DNA of 64,000 nucleotides from a bacterium (GTDB taxonomy: Bacteria > Armatimonadota > UBA5829), in NCBI GenBank assembly GCA_021371935.1, contig JAJFVF010000007.1, forward strand, positions 62,001 to 126,000. Reading direction: 5' to 3'. Below, in pieces: positions 1-7,542 of the stretch. Every line of letters starts with the position of its first letter. Position 1 is the first letter of the stretch. A model generated the notes under the pieces. The model searched no databases. It saw nothing but the letters and a program-made list of their open reading frames with translations, and was not told the DNA's origin. The position numbers and the translations under genes are program-made.

Positions 1-2
1 AC

Positions 3-1142
3 CGCAGAGGATGCCCATTGATTGCTGTCGACATTCCGTCAGGAATAGATGCGGACACAGGCAGACCTCTTGGACCGCCGTTAGGCAAGGAACATATCGG
101 CGAAAGCGCAGTTCGAGCGGATATGACGGTTACTCTTGCACTTCCGAAGATAGGTATGGTGAGTTCAGCCGAATGCGCTGAGTATGTGGGCGAACTGGTG
201 ACGGCGGATATAAGTATTCCCGATGAAGCCGTTCTGAGTTCTAATGAGTTTCAGACATGGATGCTGGAGGGAAGCCCATTATTTATCAGCGGCAGACCTT
301 TTGGCGCGCATAAGGGCGATATGGGGCATCTGGCGATTGTTGCCGGTTCAGTCGGCATGACCGGCGCCGCGACTCTTGCCGCAATGGGAGCGCTCAGGAT
401 CGGGACTGGGCTTGTAACAGTAGCCGTGCCGGAGTCGCTCAATGATATTATAGAAGTAAAGCTCACGGAGGCTATGACTATCCCTGTGCCCGAGGGCAAA
501 TCCCGCGCATTCGGGATGGCATCGCTTGATAATGTCCTTGAGATAATTGAGAAGCGTGATGCAGTGGTGATCGGACCGGGATTCGGCAGGGACGAAGACA
601 CCATAGCTTTTACACTGGAGCTAATTAAGAATCTGGATAAGCCTGCAATAATAGATGCGGATGCGCTGTTTGCGATTTCCAGGGATTTGAGCGTCGTAAA
701 AAATTGTAAAGCGCCGCTAGTGTTGACACCGCATCCGGGTGAGATGGCGACGTTGTCAGGAACGTCTGTGGACAAAGTGCAGTCAAATAGAATAGAGGCT
801 GCACGAACATTTGCGCGAGAATATGGCGTGACGCTTGTCCTAAAGGGCGCTCGCACTATAATCGCCGAACCTGACGGGATGGCGTTCATAAATATGTCCG
901 GCACGCCCGGCATGGCTACTGGCGGCACGGGCGATGTTTTGTCCGGCATGATAGGCGGACTGCTTGCCCGTGAGCCGGATATGTTGACTTGGATGCAGGC
1001 GTGCAGCGCAGTTTACATTCATGGCAGGGCAGGGGAGTTGGCGGCTGAGAAGCTCGGAGAAGATGCCATGCTTGCCTCCGACTTGGCAGACAATATAGGC
1101 GCAGCCATCATGCAAGAATTGGACGAATCAGAAAAGGAGTGA
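3..1142 (+). CDS. nnrD: Bifunctional NAD(P)HX epimerase/dehydratase, 5' end missing
   Basis: Repairs damaged NAD(P)H hydrates: the N-terminal NnrE part epimerises NAD(P)HX and the C-terminal ribokinase-like NnrD part dehydrates it using ADP or ATP. The reading frame is open from base 3, before any start, so the gene begins upstream of the window. The end of the NnrE domain is visible (VDIPSGIDADTG), followed by the NnrD domain with HKGDMGHLAIVAGS, IGPGFGRD, IDADALFAI, LTPHPGEMA and the nucleotide-binding GTPGMATGGTGDVLSG. The fusion order E-D is the usual one in bacteria. The next gene follows after 6 bases and may be co-transcribed, but its function looks unrelated. Confidence 0.93.
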   Translation, partial: RRGCPLIAVDIPSGIDADTGRPLGPPLGKEHIGESAVRADMTVTLALPKIGMVSSAECAEYVGELVTADISIPDEAVLSSNEFQTWMLEGSPLFISGRPFGAHKGDMGHLAIVAGSVGMTGAATLAAMGALRIGTGLVTVAVPESLNDIIEVKLTEAMTIPVPEGKSRAFGMASLDNVLEIIEKRDAVVIGPGFGRDEDTIAFTLELIKNLDKPAIIDADALFAISRDLSVVKNCKAPLVLTPHPGEMATLSGTSVDKVQSNRIEAARTFAREYGVTLVLKGARTIIAEPDGMAFINMSGTPGMATGGTGDVLSGMIGGLLAREPDMLTWMQACSAVYIHGRAGELAAEKLGEDAMLASDLADNIGAAIMQELDESEKE

Positions 1143-1148
1143 CGAGCC

Positions 1149-2408
1149 ATTAACATTTCAAAGAAAGTCCTCATCTGTATTTTATTGCTTATTATGAGCG
1201 CATGTGCAGCATGCGCCGCTGTAAAGGTCAATGTCGCAAAAAAAGGCAGCTATGTCTACTGGCTGACCTGCAAAAATGCCCTCGGCGAGACTCAGACAAC
1301 ACTGCCAGAAGTCTTCAAGGGCAAAGGCACCAATCTGGACGCTAAGGATCTGCCGGTCAAATTCACGGATGGCAAGCTCTTTGTGATGGACAAGAAGACC
1401 GGCAACATGGTGATAGTGGACTACGCAGCGCCCAAGGACGAAAAGTCTGCCAAGCCGATAAACCTCAAGTCTGACGATTTCCAGTATGTCCGCAATGTCA
1501 GGCTCAGGATAGTGACCCAGGACGGTGCGCCTGTAGCGCGCGGGATCGTCCATATCACGGATGGAATGGGCACCGAGATGAGCGCGGTGCTCACACCTGC
1601 CGACGAGGGATATGTGATATTTAAGAATGTGGCGACTGGCGAGATCAGCGTAAAGGTGGACGCCGAGGGTCTGACCAAGACCAAGGATTCGGACATCGAG
1701 CTTCCCGAAAAACGCGACAGCCTCGGCTTTGAGAGGAATGTAAAAGTCATGGGCGATGTGGATACACTGCCTGTAGAGCCAAGCACAACCACTAAAGGCA
1801 ATGCACAGCCTGCAACTGCGAAGCCTGGGCCGGGGTCGTATATTCTGCCGAGTATTGTCGGGGTAATCTTCATTGCGATCATAATCGTTGTGTTCTATTC
1901 CATATTCAAGTCCAAGGGGATCACTGCAGGCGAAGCGCTCAAGAAAATGGGTGTTGAGCTGCCTGGCGATCAAGCGGCAAATGTGCCCGCTCCCGAACCG
2001 CAGGATTCAGTCGACCCGAATATATGCCAGTTCTGCGGTCAGAAAAAAGATGCCAACGGCAACTGTGCATGCACCATTACTGCCGGAGCATCGCCATTCG
2101 GCGGGCAGTCTCAATCGGCTGGTCCAAGATTGATAGGAACGCAGGGCGCATATGCAGGCAGAATTTTCGATATACCGGAGGGCAGTGTAATCATTGGGCG
2201 CGAATCATCAAACCAGATTGCTCTGACAGATGACAGCACGGCTTCCAGGCGGCATGCCGCAATCACATCTGCAAACGGTGAGTATACGATTCGTGATGAG
2301 GGTAGTTCCAACGGCACGTTCGTCAACGGTGCTCGTATTACTGAGCAGAAGCTGACCCCTGGTGATGAAATTCAGATCGGCGGGTCTAAGTTTAGGTTTG
2401 AATGTTAG
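1149..2408 (+). CDS. Exported/membrane FHA-domain protein with zinc ribbon
   Basis: Phosphothreonine-binding FHA protein, probably anchored in the membrane. From the ATT at 1149 the N-terminus reads NISKK followed by a hydrophobic stretch and a CAA-type cleavage region, a normal signal peptide; an AGGAG lies 9 bases before this ATT. Downstream TTG (1185) or ATG (1194) starts would lose the charged part of the signal. A second hydrophobic helix follows near residues 230-250 (ILPSIVGVIFIAIIIVVFYS), then a four-cysteine ribbon (CQFCG..DANGNCAC) and a C-terminal FHA domain with GRE, SRRHA and SSNGTFVNG. The same ribbon occurs in the next gene. First member of a signalling module with the downstream VWA, phosphatase and kinase genes. 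The partner phosphoprotein is unknown. Confidence 0.82.
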   Translation: MNISKKVLICILLLIMSACAACAAVKVNVAKKGSYVYWLTCKNALGETQTTLPEVFKGKGTNLDAKDLPVKFTDGKLFVMDKKTGNMVIVDYAAPKDEKSAKPINLKSDDFQYVRNVRLRIVTQDGAPVARGIVHITDGMGTEMSAVLTPADEGYVIFKNVATGEISVKVDAEGLTKTKDSDIELPEKRDSLGFERNVKVMGDVDTLPVEPSTTTKGNAQPATAKPGPGSYILPSIVGVIFIAIIIVVFYSIFKSKGITAGEALKKMGVELPGDQAANVPAPEPQDSVDPNICQFCGQKKDANGNCACTITAGASPFGGQSQSAGPRLIGTQGAYAGRIFDIPEGSVIIGRESSNQIALTDDSTASRRHAAITSANGEYTIRDEGSSNGTFVNGARITEQKLTPGDEIQIGGSKFRFEC

Positions 2409-2651
2409 ACAACACTAAACAATAATTAGTTTAGCGTTCGGGCGCGATATCTGATCGCGCTCGAAAGAGGATATCGCGATTTGAAATCGCGGAGTTCTTT
2501 TTCGGACCGGATCGGATATCCGGTCCGAACTGAGGGTCAAAATTCTGCTTCATGGGATAAGATTTAGTTATGGGTTGTGAGTTGGCGAGTTATGAGTTGA
2601 ATTCGCGCTAACCCACAACTCATAACACATAACTCATAACAGGTTTTTTCA
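2409..2651. repeat. Intergenic hairpins between two FHA genes
   Basis: No gene is visible here. The stretch holds several perfect or near-perfect hairpins: GCGCGAT/ATCGCGC with loop ATCTG (about 2441-2459), CGCGAT/ATCGCG with loop TTGAA, and TTCGGACCGGAT/ATCCGGTCCGAA with loop CGGAT (about 2501-2529). A further inverted pair (GTTATGGGTTGTGAG against CCCACAACTCATAAC) lies at about 2568-2640, just ahead of the next start. The first hairpin recurs imperfectly near 14552. They may be repeats, a terminator or leader structures. Confidence 0.6.
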
Positions 2652-4190
2652 ATGTTAAGGATAGTCAGATACACATTTGCAGGGATGCTTGGGGCGATAA
2701 TCGCGTGGGCCTTGATGGAGCCAACGCCTCTGATGCCGGATGATGGCGGCTCGATAGGTTATGGCTCAATTGTCGCAATCGGCCTGATATCGGGTCTTGT
2801 AATCGGTTTGATGCTTGGTATTGCCGAGGGTTTATCGGGCCTGTCGCCGAGGGATGCGGTGAAAAGTGCTGTGCTGGGGGCTGTAGTCGGAGCGGCAGGC
2901 GGCATGGTCGGCCTGGCTATGGGTAATGCGTTTTATAACGGCATGTATCAGCTTGCGGGAGCTGGCGCACCGGCGCAGCAGTTGCCGTCCGATATACCTG
3001 CACAGGCACGGCCAGCATCGTCTATGATGCCTGGACCGCTCTCATTCGTGTTGCTGCTGATCGGCAGAGGATTCGGATGGGCGCTTATAGGCATGTTCAT
3101 CGGCCTCTCCCAGGGAATTGCGACATTTTCGACAAAGAAGATGGTCAATGGAGCTATCGGCGGCATTATAGGTGGCGGCATAGGCGGATCGGTCTTTGAG
3201 ATACTCGCATGGCTGAACCGCGGCGGCGCGGCAAACTTCCCTCCGGGGATGATCCGTTTTATCAGTTTCGCTATAACCGGCGGCGCAATCGGCCTCTTTA
3301 TCGGCTTTATCGAGGAAGTGGCCAAGCGGGCATGGCTGGTTCGCTTGGTGGGTCGAAATGAGGGTAAAGAATACTCTCTATATAAGCAAATCACGACTAT
3401 CGGCCGCAGCGAACTCGCGGACATACCAGTTTTCACAGACCCTGACGTCTCAGAACGCCATGCTTCAGTCGGTGTTGAGGGCGGTCGATATTATGTAGAG
3501 GATTTGGGCTCGACCTACGGGACGAAAGTGGACGGCCAGAGCATATCGAAAAATGTCCTCCGAGATGGTGACGTGATCGAGATAGGCAAAACGAAATTTC
3601 TCTTCCATGACAAAGCCAGCGCGCCGAAGTATGTGCAGTCCGCTCCGCCGATGGTTGACAATGTCCAGATACCGAACTCGGATCGCATCTGCCCGTTCTG
3701 CGGGGCGATAAAGGATGCAAACGGCAACTGCGAGTGCACTGTGGGTGCTCAGCCGCCTGTCCAGAATATGCAGCAGACGATGCAACAGACAGTGCACCAG
3801 CCCGTTCAACAGCCGACAATCCAGCCTCAGGGACAGCCACATTTCTTTGGCGAGCCTGACCAGGCTTCCGCGCAGTTTCCGCAGCCGTCTGATCCGCCAC
3901 AGGGTGCAAGGCTTACTGCCATATCGGGTCCTTATTCCGGCAATACATATATGTTGGGATCAGGTCAGACTGAGATAGGCCGCGATGCAGCCAAACCGAT
4001 CGGTCTGCCCAACGACAACACTGTCTCGCGCAATCACGCGCGCATTGCGCAGGAAGTGACCTGCTATGTTATCTACGATTCGGGCAGCACCAACGGGACT
4101 TTTGTGAACGGCAATCGTGTCCAGCGCCAGGAGCTTAAACCGGGCGATCTGGTCCAGATAGGCAACAGCAAATTTAGATTTGATATTTAG
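2652..4190 (+). CDS. Membrane protein with two FHA domains and a zinc ribbon
   Basis: 512 aa. The N-terminal ~220 residues are glycine/alanine-rich with about five to six hydrophobic segments, including repeated GAVVGAAGGMVG and GGIIGGGIGG-like stretches. FHA1 spans about residues 230-318 (GRSELAD, SERHA, GSTYGTKVDG). A ribbon CPFCG..DANGNCEC lies at about 346-361, then a Gln/Pro-rich linker and FHA2 at about 418-512 (GRDAA, SRNHARI, GSTNGTFVNG). Both FHA domains keep the Arg/Ser/His/Asn residues expected for phosphothreonine binding. The ribbon and terminal FHA are near-copies of those in the preceding gene, so the two are paralogues fused to different membrane parts. Likely reads phosphorylation by the kinase at the end of the cluster (inference). 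Confidence 0.85.
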   Translation: MLRIVRYTFAGMLGAIIAWALMEPTPLMPDDGGSIGYGSIVAIGLISGLVIGLMLGIAEGLSGLSPRDAVKSAVLGAVVGAAGGMVGLAMGNAFYNGMYQLAGAGAPAQQLPSDIPAQARPASSMMPGPLSFVLLLIGRGFGWALIGMFIGLSQGIATFSTKKMVNGAIGGIIGGGIGGSVFEILAWLNRGGAANFPPGMIRFISFAITGGAIGLFIGFIEEVAKRAWLVRLVGRNEGKEYSLYKQITTIGRSELADIPVFTDPDVSERHASVGVEGGRYYVEDLGSTYGTKVDGQSISKNVLRDGDVIEIGKTKFLFHDKASAPKYVQSAPPMVDNVQIPNSDRICPFCGAIKDANGNCECTVGAQPPVQNMQQTMQQTVHQPVQQPTIQPQGQPHFFGEPDQASAQFPQPSDPPQGARLTAISGPYSGNTYMLGSGQTEIGRDAAKPIGLPNDNTVSRNHARIAQEVTCYVIYDSGSTNGTFVNGNRVQRQELKPGDLVQIGNSKFRFDI

Positions 4191-4253
4191 TAATTTTTAT
4201 TGATTATTGCTTCTGTATGTTGAGGAGCAGGCAGGATAATTGAGGACACAGAT

Positions 4254-5609
4254 ATGGATGACAGTACAAAAATGATCTTTCCTGACGATCCGAATAAGAC
4301 CCGCATCGGCGGTGTGGATCCCAATGCCACACAGATGTCCGGCGGTGGATGGGATGCCAACCGGACTGCAATGGCATCGAATATGGCGGCTGTGAGTGTC
4401 GAGTGCATTCCGGGTAATACGTATGCGCTTGCCACTGGTGAGTCACGCGAGCATCTGCTTGCCAAGATAACCGCCAGCGGCGCTGCGATGGGTTCACGGA
4501 TGCCTATCAATATTTGCCTGATTCTCGACCGCAGCGGCTCCATGGAGGGTCCGCCGATGGACTATATGAAGCAGGCATGCGGTTATGTGGTCGATTTGCT
4601 GGAGCCTAACGACGTGCTATCGGTCGTGACATTTGCCGAAACAGCACAGGTTCTTATGCCTGCGCGGCGTGTAGTAAACAAGGCTCTTATCAAGGAGCAC
4701 ATCAACCGTCTGGACGTGGGCAATACTACAAACCTTTATGATGGGATCGCTCTGGGCTGCAGCCAGATCGCGTCTATTCCGGCGCAGGGATATGTCACTC
4801 GCGCGCTGCTATTTACGGACGGCGAGCCTACTGAGGGCAACAAAGACTTTCAATCTATCGTAGGCCAGGTAGCCGAGCAAAAGAGCAGGGGGATCACGGT
4901 CACTGCCCTGGGTTTCGGCAGCGAGTATAACGAAGAACTGCTTGCTTCCATTGCAAAGCGCAGCGGCGGAAATTATTACTATATCACTCGCCCGGAGCTG
5001 ATCCCTGAGGTCTTCCGCAAAGAGCTGGAGACATTGATGATGATAGTCGCGCGGAACGTAAAGATGCGCGTGCAGATGTCGCGATGGGTGCAGGTGCGGC
5101 AGATATACAACAAGCTGCCGACATTCGGCCACCGCTCGGCGGAGGTAGGTCTTGCCGATCTCGAACGTGGGGACACCACCAGCGCCGTAATTGAGCTTGA
5201 CCTGGGACCCAGGCCGGGAGGCAAATACAGGGTTGCAAAGATCGAAGTTATCTACGACGACTCCATGACCGGCCGTACAGAGACTGTCTCATGCGATGCC
5301 GTATTGGAGTTCACTGCCGATCAGAACCTAATAGCTGCCAACGTGAACCCATTGGTCCAGCGTGAGATAGAGGTTGCCGAAGCGTCGAGGAATTTGGAGA
5401 AGACGGTAATGGGCATGCGTACCCAGCAGATTGCTCCCACGGAAGCCATGCATGAACTCGAAAAGACCAGGATGCTCCTAGCCCAGCAGGGAAGGACTCT
5501 GCAGGCTCAAGAAATTCAGCAGGCCATCGACTCGATCAAACAAGGCTCCGGCGCTGAAAAGACTCTCGTCGGCACAATTATCAACCTCGACCGGGGGAAA
5601 ACGAAATGA
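4254..5609 (+). CDS. VWA-domain protein (TerY-like)
   Basis: 451 aa cytoplasmic protein with a von Willebrand factor A domain. The metal-dependent adhesion site is intact: LDRSGSMEG near residue 91, TNLYDGI near 160 and FTDGEPTEG near 185. A C-terminal beta-rich region plus a helical tail (from about residue 365) follow, as in VWA proteins of the inter-alpha-trypsin/YfbK type. The short N-terminal segment contains repeated threonines in acidic context (NKTRIGG, NATQMSG), candidates for phosphorylation and FHA binding; the next FHA protein has similar NKTQIAG and NATQFAA segments. Its stop overlaps the next start by ATGA, so the two are translationally coupled. Confidence 0.85.
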   Translation: MDDSTKMIFPDDPNKTRIGGVDPNATQMSGGGWDANRTAMASNMAAVSVECIPGNTYALATGESREHLLAKITASGAAMGSRMPINICLILDRSGSMEGPPMDYMKQACGYVVDLLEPNDVLSVVTFAETAQVLMPARRVVNKALIKEHINRLDVGNTTNLYDGIALGCSQIASIPAQGYVTRALLFTDGEPTEGNKDFQSIVGQVAEQKSRGITVTALGFGSEYNEELLASIAKRSGGNYYYITRPELIPEVFRKELETLMMIVARNVKMRVQMSRWVQVRQIYNKLPTFGHRSAEVGLADLERGDTTSAVIELDLGPRPGGKYRVAKIEVIYDDSMTGRTETVSCDAVLEFTADQNLIAANVNPLVQREIEVAEASRNLEKTVMGMRTQQIAPTEAMHELEKTRMLLAQQGRTLQAQEIQQAIDSIKQGSGAEKTLVGTIINLDRGKTK

Positions 5610-6637
5610 ACGAGACAATGCGTTGGGATCATAACAATAACAAGTGGGAGGGTGAGGCTCCTGCCAAGTCAGATTTTGCGCAGAACAAATGGGAGGGCGA
5701 GGCTCCTGCCGAGCCGGGTTTCGATCAGAACAAAACCCAAATCGCAGGCGCGACTCAGATGGTTATGGAGCCGGAGACCAATGCTACTCAGTTCGCCGCC
5801 AATGTGACCTGCCCCGTGTGCGAGACACCTAACCCGCCTTCGGAGACATACTGCATAGACTGTGGTTTTATGCTCAGCAGCGCGCCTGTGGCACTTGAGG
5901 ATATGCCCGAGCCTGAGGATTTGGGCAAACTCGTAACACCTGACGGCACACGTGAGTTCGTTCTTAAATCTGGTGAGAACAGCGTCGGGCGAGAGAACGC
6001 AGATATTCTGCTTACGCACAATACCGTTTCACGCAGGCATGCAAAGATAACCGTGCAGGATGGTCATGTGTGTGTGACCGACTTCGGCAGCACCAACGGT
6101 ACTTTTGTCGACGGCAGGCGGCTCACAGGCGATGAGGCTGTCGAGATAAAAGATGGAGCCGAGCTGATGTTCGGCAGTATGACCGTCAAATTCCAGGCTC
6201 CTTTAGCGCCTATAGAAGAGGCATCTGAAGAATCTGCCCTAGAGTCTGAAGAAGAAACTGAGCAGGAGAATGTCGAATCATCGGCAGTCGAGCCTGATGT
6301 GGAACCTGAAACCGAAGTAGAGAGTGCCGAAGGTGAACCAGCGCCTGTAGGCAAGCTCATCGCCAATGATGGGTCGATGAGTTTCGATATTGCAAATGGA
6401 GAGAACACCATAGGCCGCCGCGATGGCGATAACACAATCGTTATATCCGACCCATACATCTCAGGCCGCCATGCCGATTTGCATGCTGAAAATGGGCTGT
6501 TTATTGTCACCGATGTCGGCAGCACGAATGGGACGTCCGTTAACGGTGTCAGGCTCCAGCCGAACGAACCAAAAGATATACTCGACGGCGATGAGATCAC
6601 AATCGGCCAAAAGGTCTTTAGAATAGAGGTGGCCTGA
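5606..6637 (+). CDS. Soluble double-FHA protein with zinc ribbon
   Basis: 343 aa. N-terminal repeat segment (WEGEAPA twice, residues about 13-37) and Thr-rich motifs, then a zinc ribbon with CPVC and CIDC (about residues 68-85), FHA1 at about 108-195 (GRENAD, SRRHAKI, GSTNGTFVDG), an acidic Glu-rich linker and FHA2 at about 248-343 (GRRDGD, SGRHADL, GSTNGTSVNG). No membrane segment is visible, unlike the two FHA proteins upstream. The gene overlaps its VWA neighbour by 4 bases and the following phosphatase by one base (TGATG). The N-terminal repeat looks like an inserted dispersed DNA repeat that stayed in frame. Confidence 0.87.
   Translation: MNETMRWDHNNNKWEGEAPAKSDFAQNKWEGEAPAEPGFDQNKTQIAGATQMVMEPETNATQFAANVTCPVCETPNPPSETYCIDCGFMLSSAPVALEDMPEPEDLGKLVTPDGTREFVLKSGENSVGRENADILLTHNTVSRRHAKITVQDGHVCVTDFGSTNGTFVDGRRLTGDEAVEIKDGAELMFGSMTVKFQAPLAPIEEASEESALESEEETEQENVESSAVEPDVEPETEVESAEGEPAPVGKLIANDGSMSFDIANGENTIGRRDGDNTIVISDPYISGRHADLHAENGLFIVTDVGSTNGTSVNGVRLQPNEPKDILDGDEITIGQKVFRIEVA
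5644..5715 (+). repeat. Two in-frame copies of a GGCTCCTGCC dispersed repeat
   Basis: Two near-identical copies, about 5644-5669 and 5689-5714, of the unit GTGGGAGGGYGAGGCTCCTGCC, about 45 bases apart, translated as WEGEAPA. Repeats of the form GAGGCTCCTGCC are familiar intergenic repeats in several bacterial phyla; here they lie inside a coding sequence. Confidence 0.6.
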
Positions 6638-7536
6638 TGAGTGACGAGTGCCGTGAGATAACGGCAAAAATAAACACTGCCGAGCTTATCGAAAAGTGGC
6701 AGGAGCGCGCAGAGAATGCGCGTGATATTCAGGTCATCACTCTGCTTGGCGCAAAGACCGACCTTGGCCGGGTGCGTGAGAACAACGAAGACAAGTTCGA
6801 GTTTTTCCAACCGGACGACCCTGATGTCCTGGCGATCAAGGGATCGTTTTATGCCGTTGCGGACGGCATGGGCGGCCACAATGCTGGTCAGATTGCAAGC
6901 GAACTTGCCCTCAAAACTGTCATAAAGGCATATTATGCGGACTCTTCACCCGTAATTGAGGAGTCTCTGCGTGCATCTTTGCAGCAGGCGAATGCACTCA
7001 TATTCGATGCCGGCCGCGCAATAGTCGAACGCTCGGGGATGGGCACAACCATGACTGCTCTGGTTATTCGCGGTGAAGAGGCATTTATTGCGCAGGTGGG
7101 TGACAGCCGCCTCTATAGGCTTCGCGATGGAAAAATCGAGCAGCTCACTGAGGATCATTCATGGGTCAACGAGCAGGTGAAACGCGGTGGCCTCAGCCCC
7201 GAAGAGGCCGAAATGTCGCCGTTTCGCAATGTAATCACGCGCTCGCTGGGGAACGCTCCGAATGTTGATGTCGATATCTATACTGAGGAACTCAAAGTAG
7301 GGGATAAATTCTTACTTTGTTCGGACGGTCTTTCGGGCGATGTCAAAGCCGATGAGATGGCGGATGCAATGAAAAAGAGCTGTCCGTCTCAGGCAGCCCA
7401 AGATTTGATCGAGCTTGCACTGGAGCGCGGTGGACGCGACAACACGACCGTCCTCATACTCGAAATCGTCGAAATAGTAAAGGGCAAGTGCCCGCCCAAA
7501 CGCAAGGGCTTGGGCGCTATCTTTACGCGGGGTTGA
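6637..7536 (+). CDS. PP2C-family Ser/Thr phosphatase
   Basis: 299 aa metal-dependent protein phosphatase (PPM/PP2C, Stp/PstP type) that removes phosphate from Ser/Thr. Motifs in order: TDLGRVRENNEDKF, VADGMGGHNAGQIAS, GMGTTMTALVI, AQVGDSRLYRLRDG, LTEDHSWV, LGNAP, LLCSDGLSGDV and GGRDNTTVLIL. All the metal-binding aspartates are present. An extra N-terminal ~35 residues (coiled, ending ENARDIQVITLLG) precede the catalytic domain. It sits between an FHA gene (one-base overlap) and the kinase gene (6-base gap), so kinase and phosphatase are probably made together and act in opposition. Confidence 0.94.
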   Translation: MSDECREITAKINTAELIEKWQERAENARDIQVITLLGAKTDLGRVRENNEDKFEFFQPDDPDVLAIKGSFYAVADGMGGHNAGQIASELALKTVIKAYYADSSPVIEESLRASLQQANALIFDAGRAIVERSGMGTTMTALVIRGEEAFIAQVGDSRLYRLRDGKIEQLTEDHSWVNEQVKRGGLSPEEAEMSPFRNVITRSLGNAPNVDVDIYTEELKVGDKFLLCSDGLSGDVKADEMADAMKKSCPSQAAQDLIELALERGGRDNTTVLILEIVEIVKGKCPPKRKGLGAIFTRG

Positions 7537-7542
7537 TGCATA

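Noticed and set aside
1182-1973. 263-aa ORF opposite the first FHA gene
   Set aside because: Antisense shadow of a clear FHA protein; no conserved motif.
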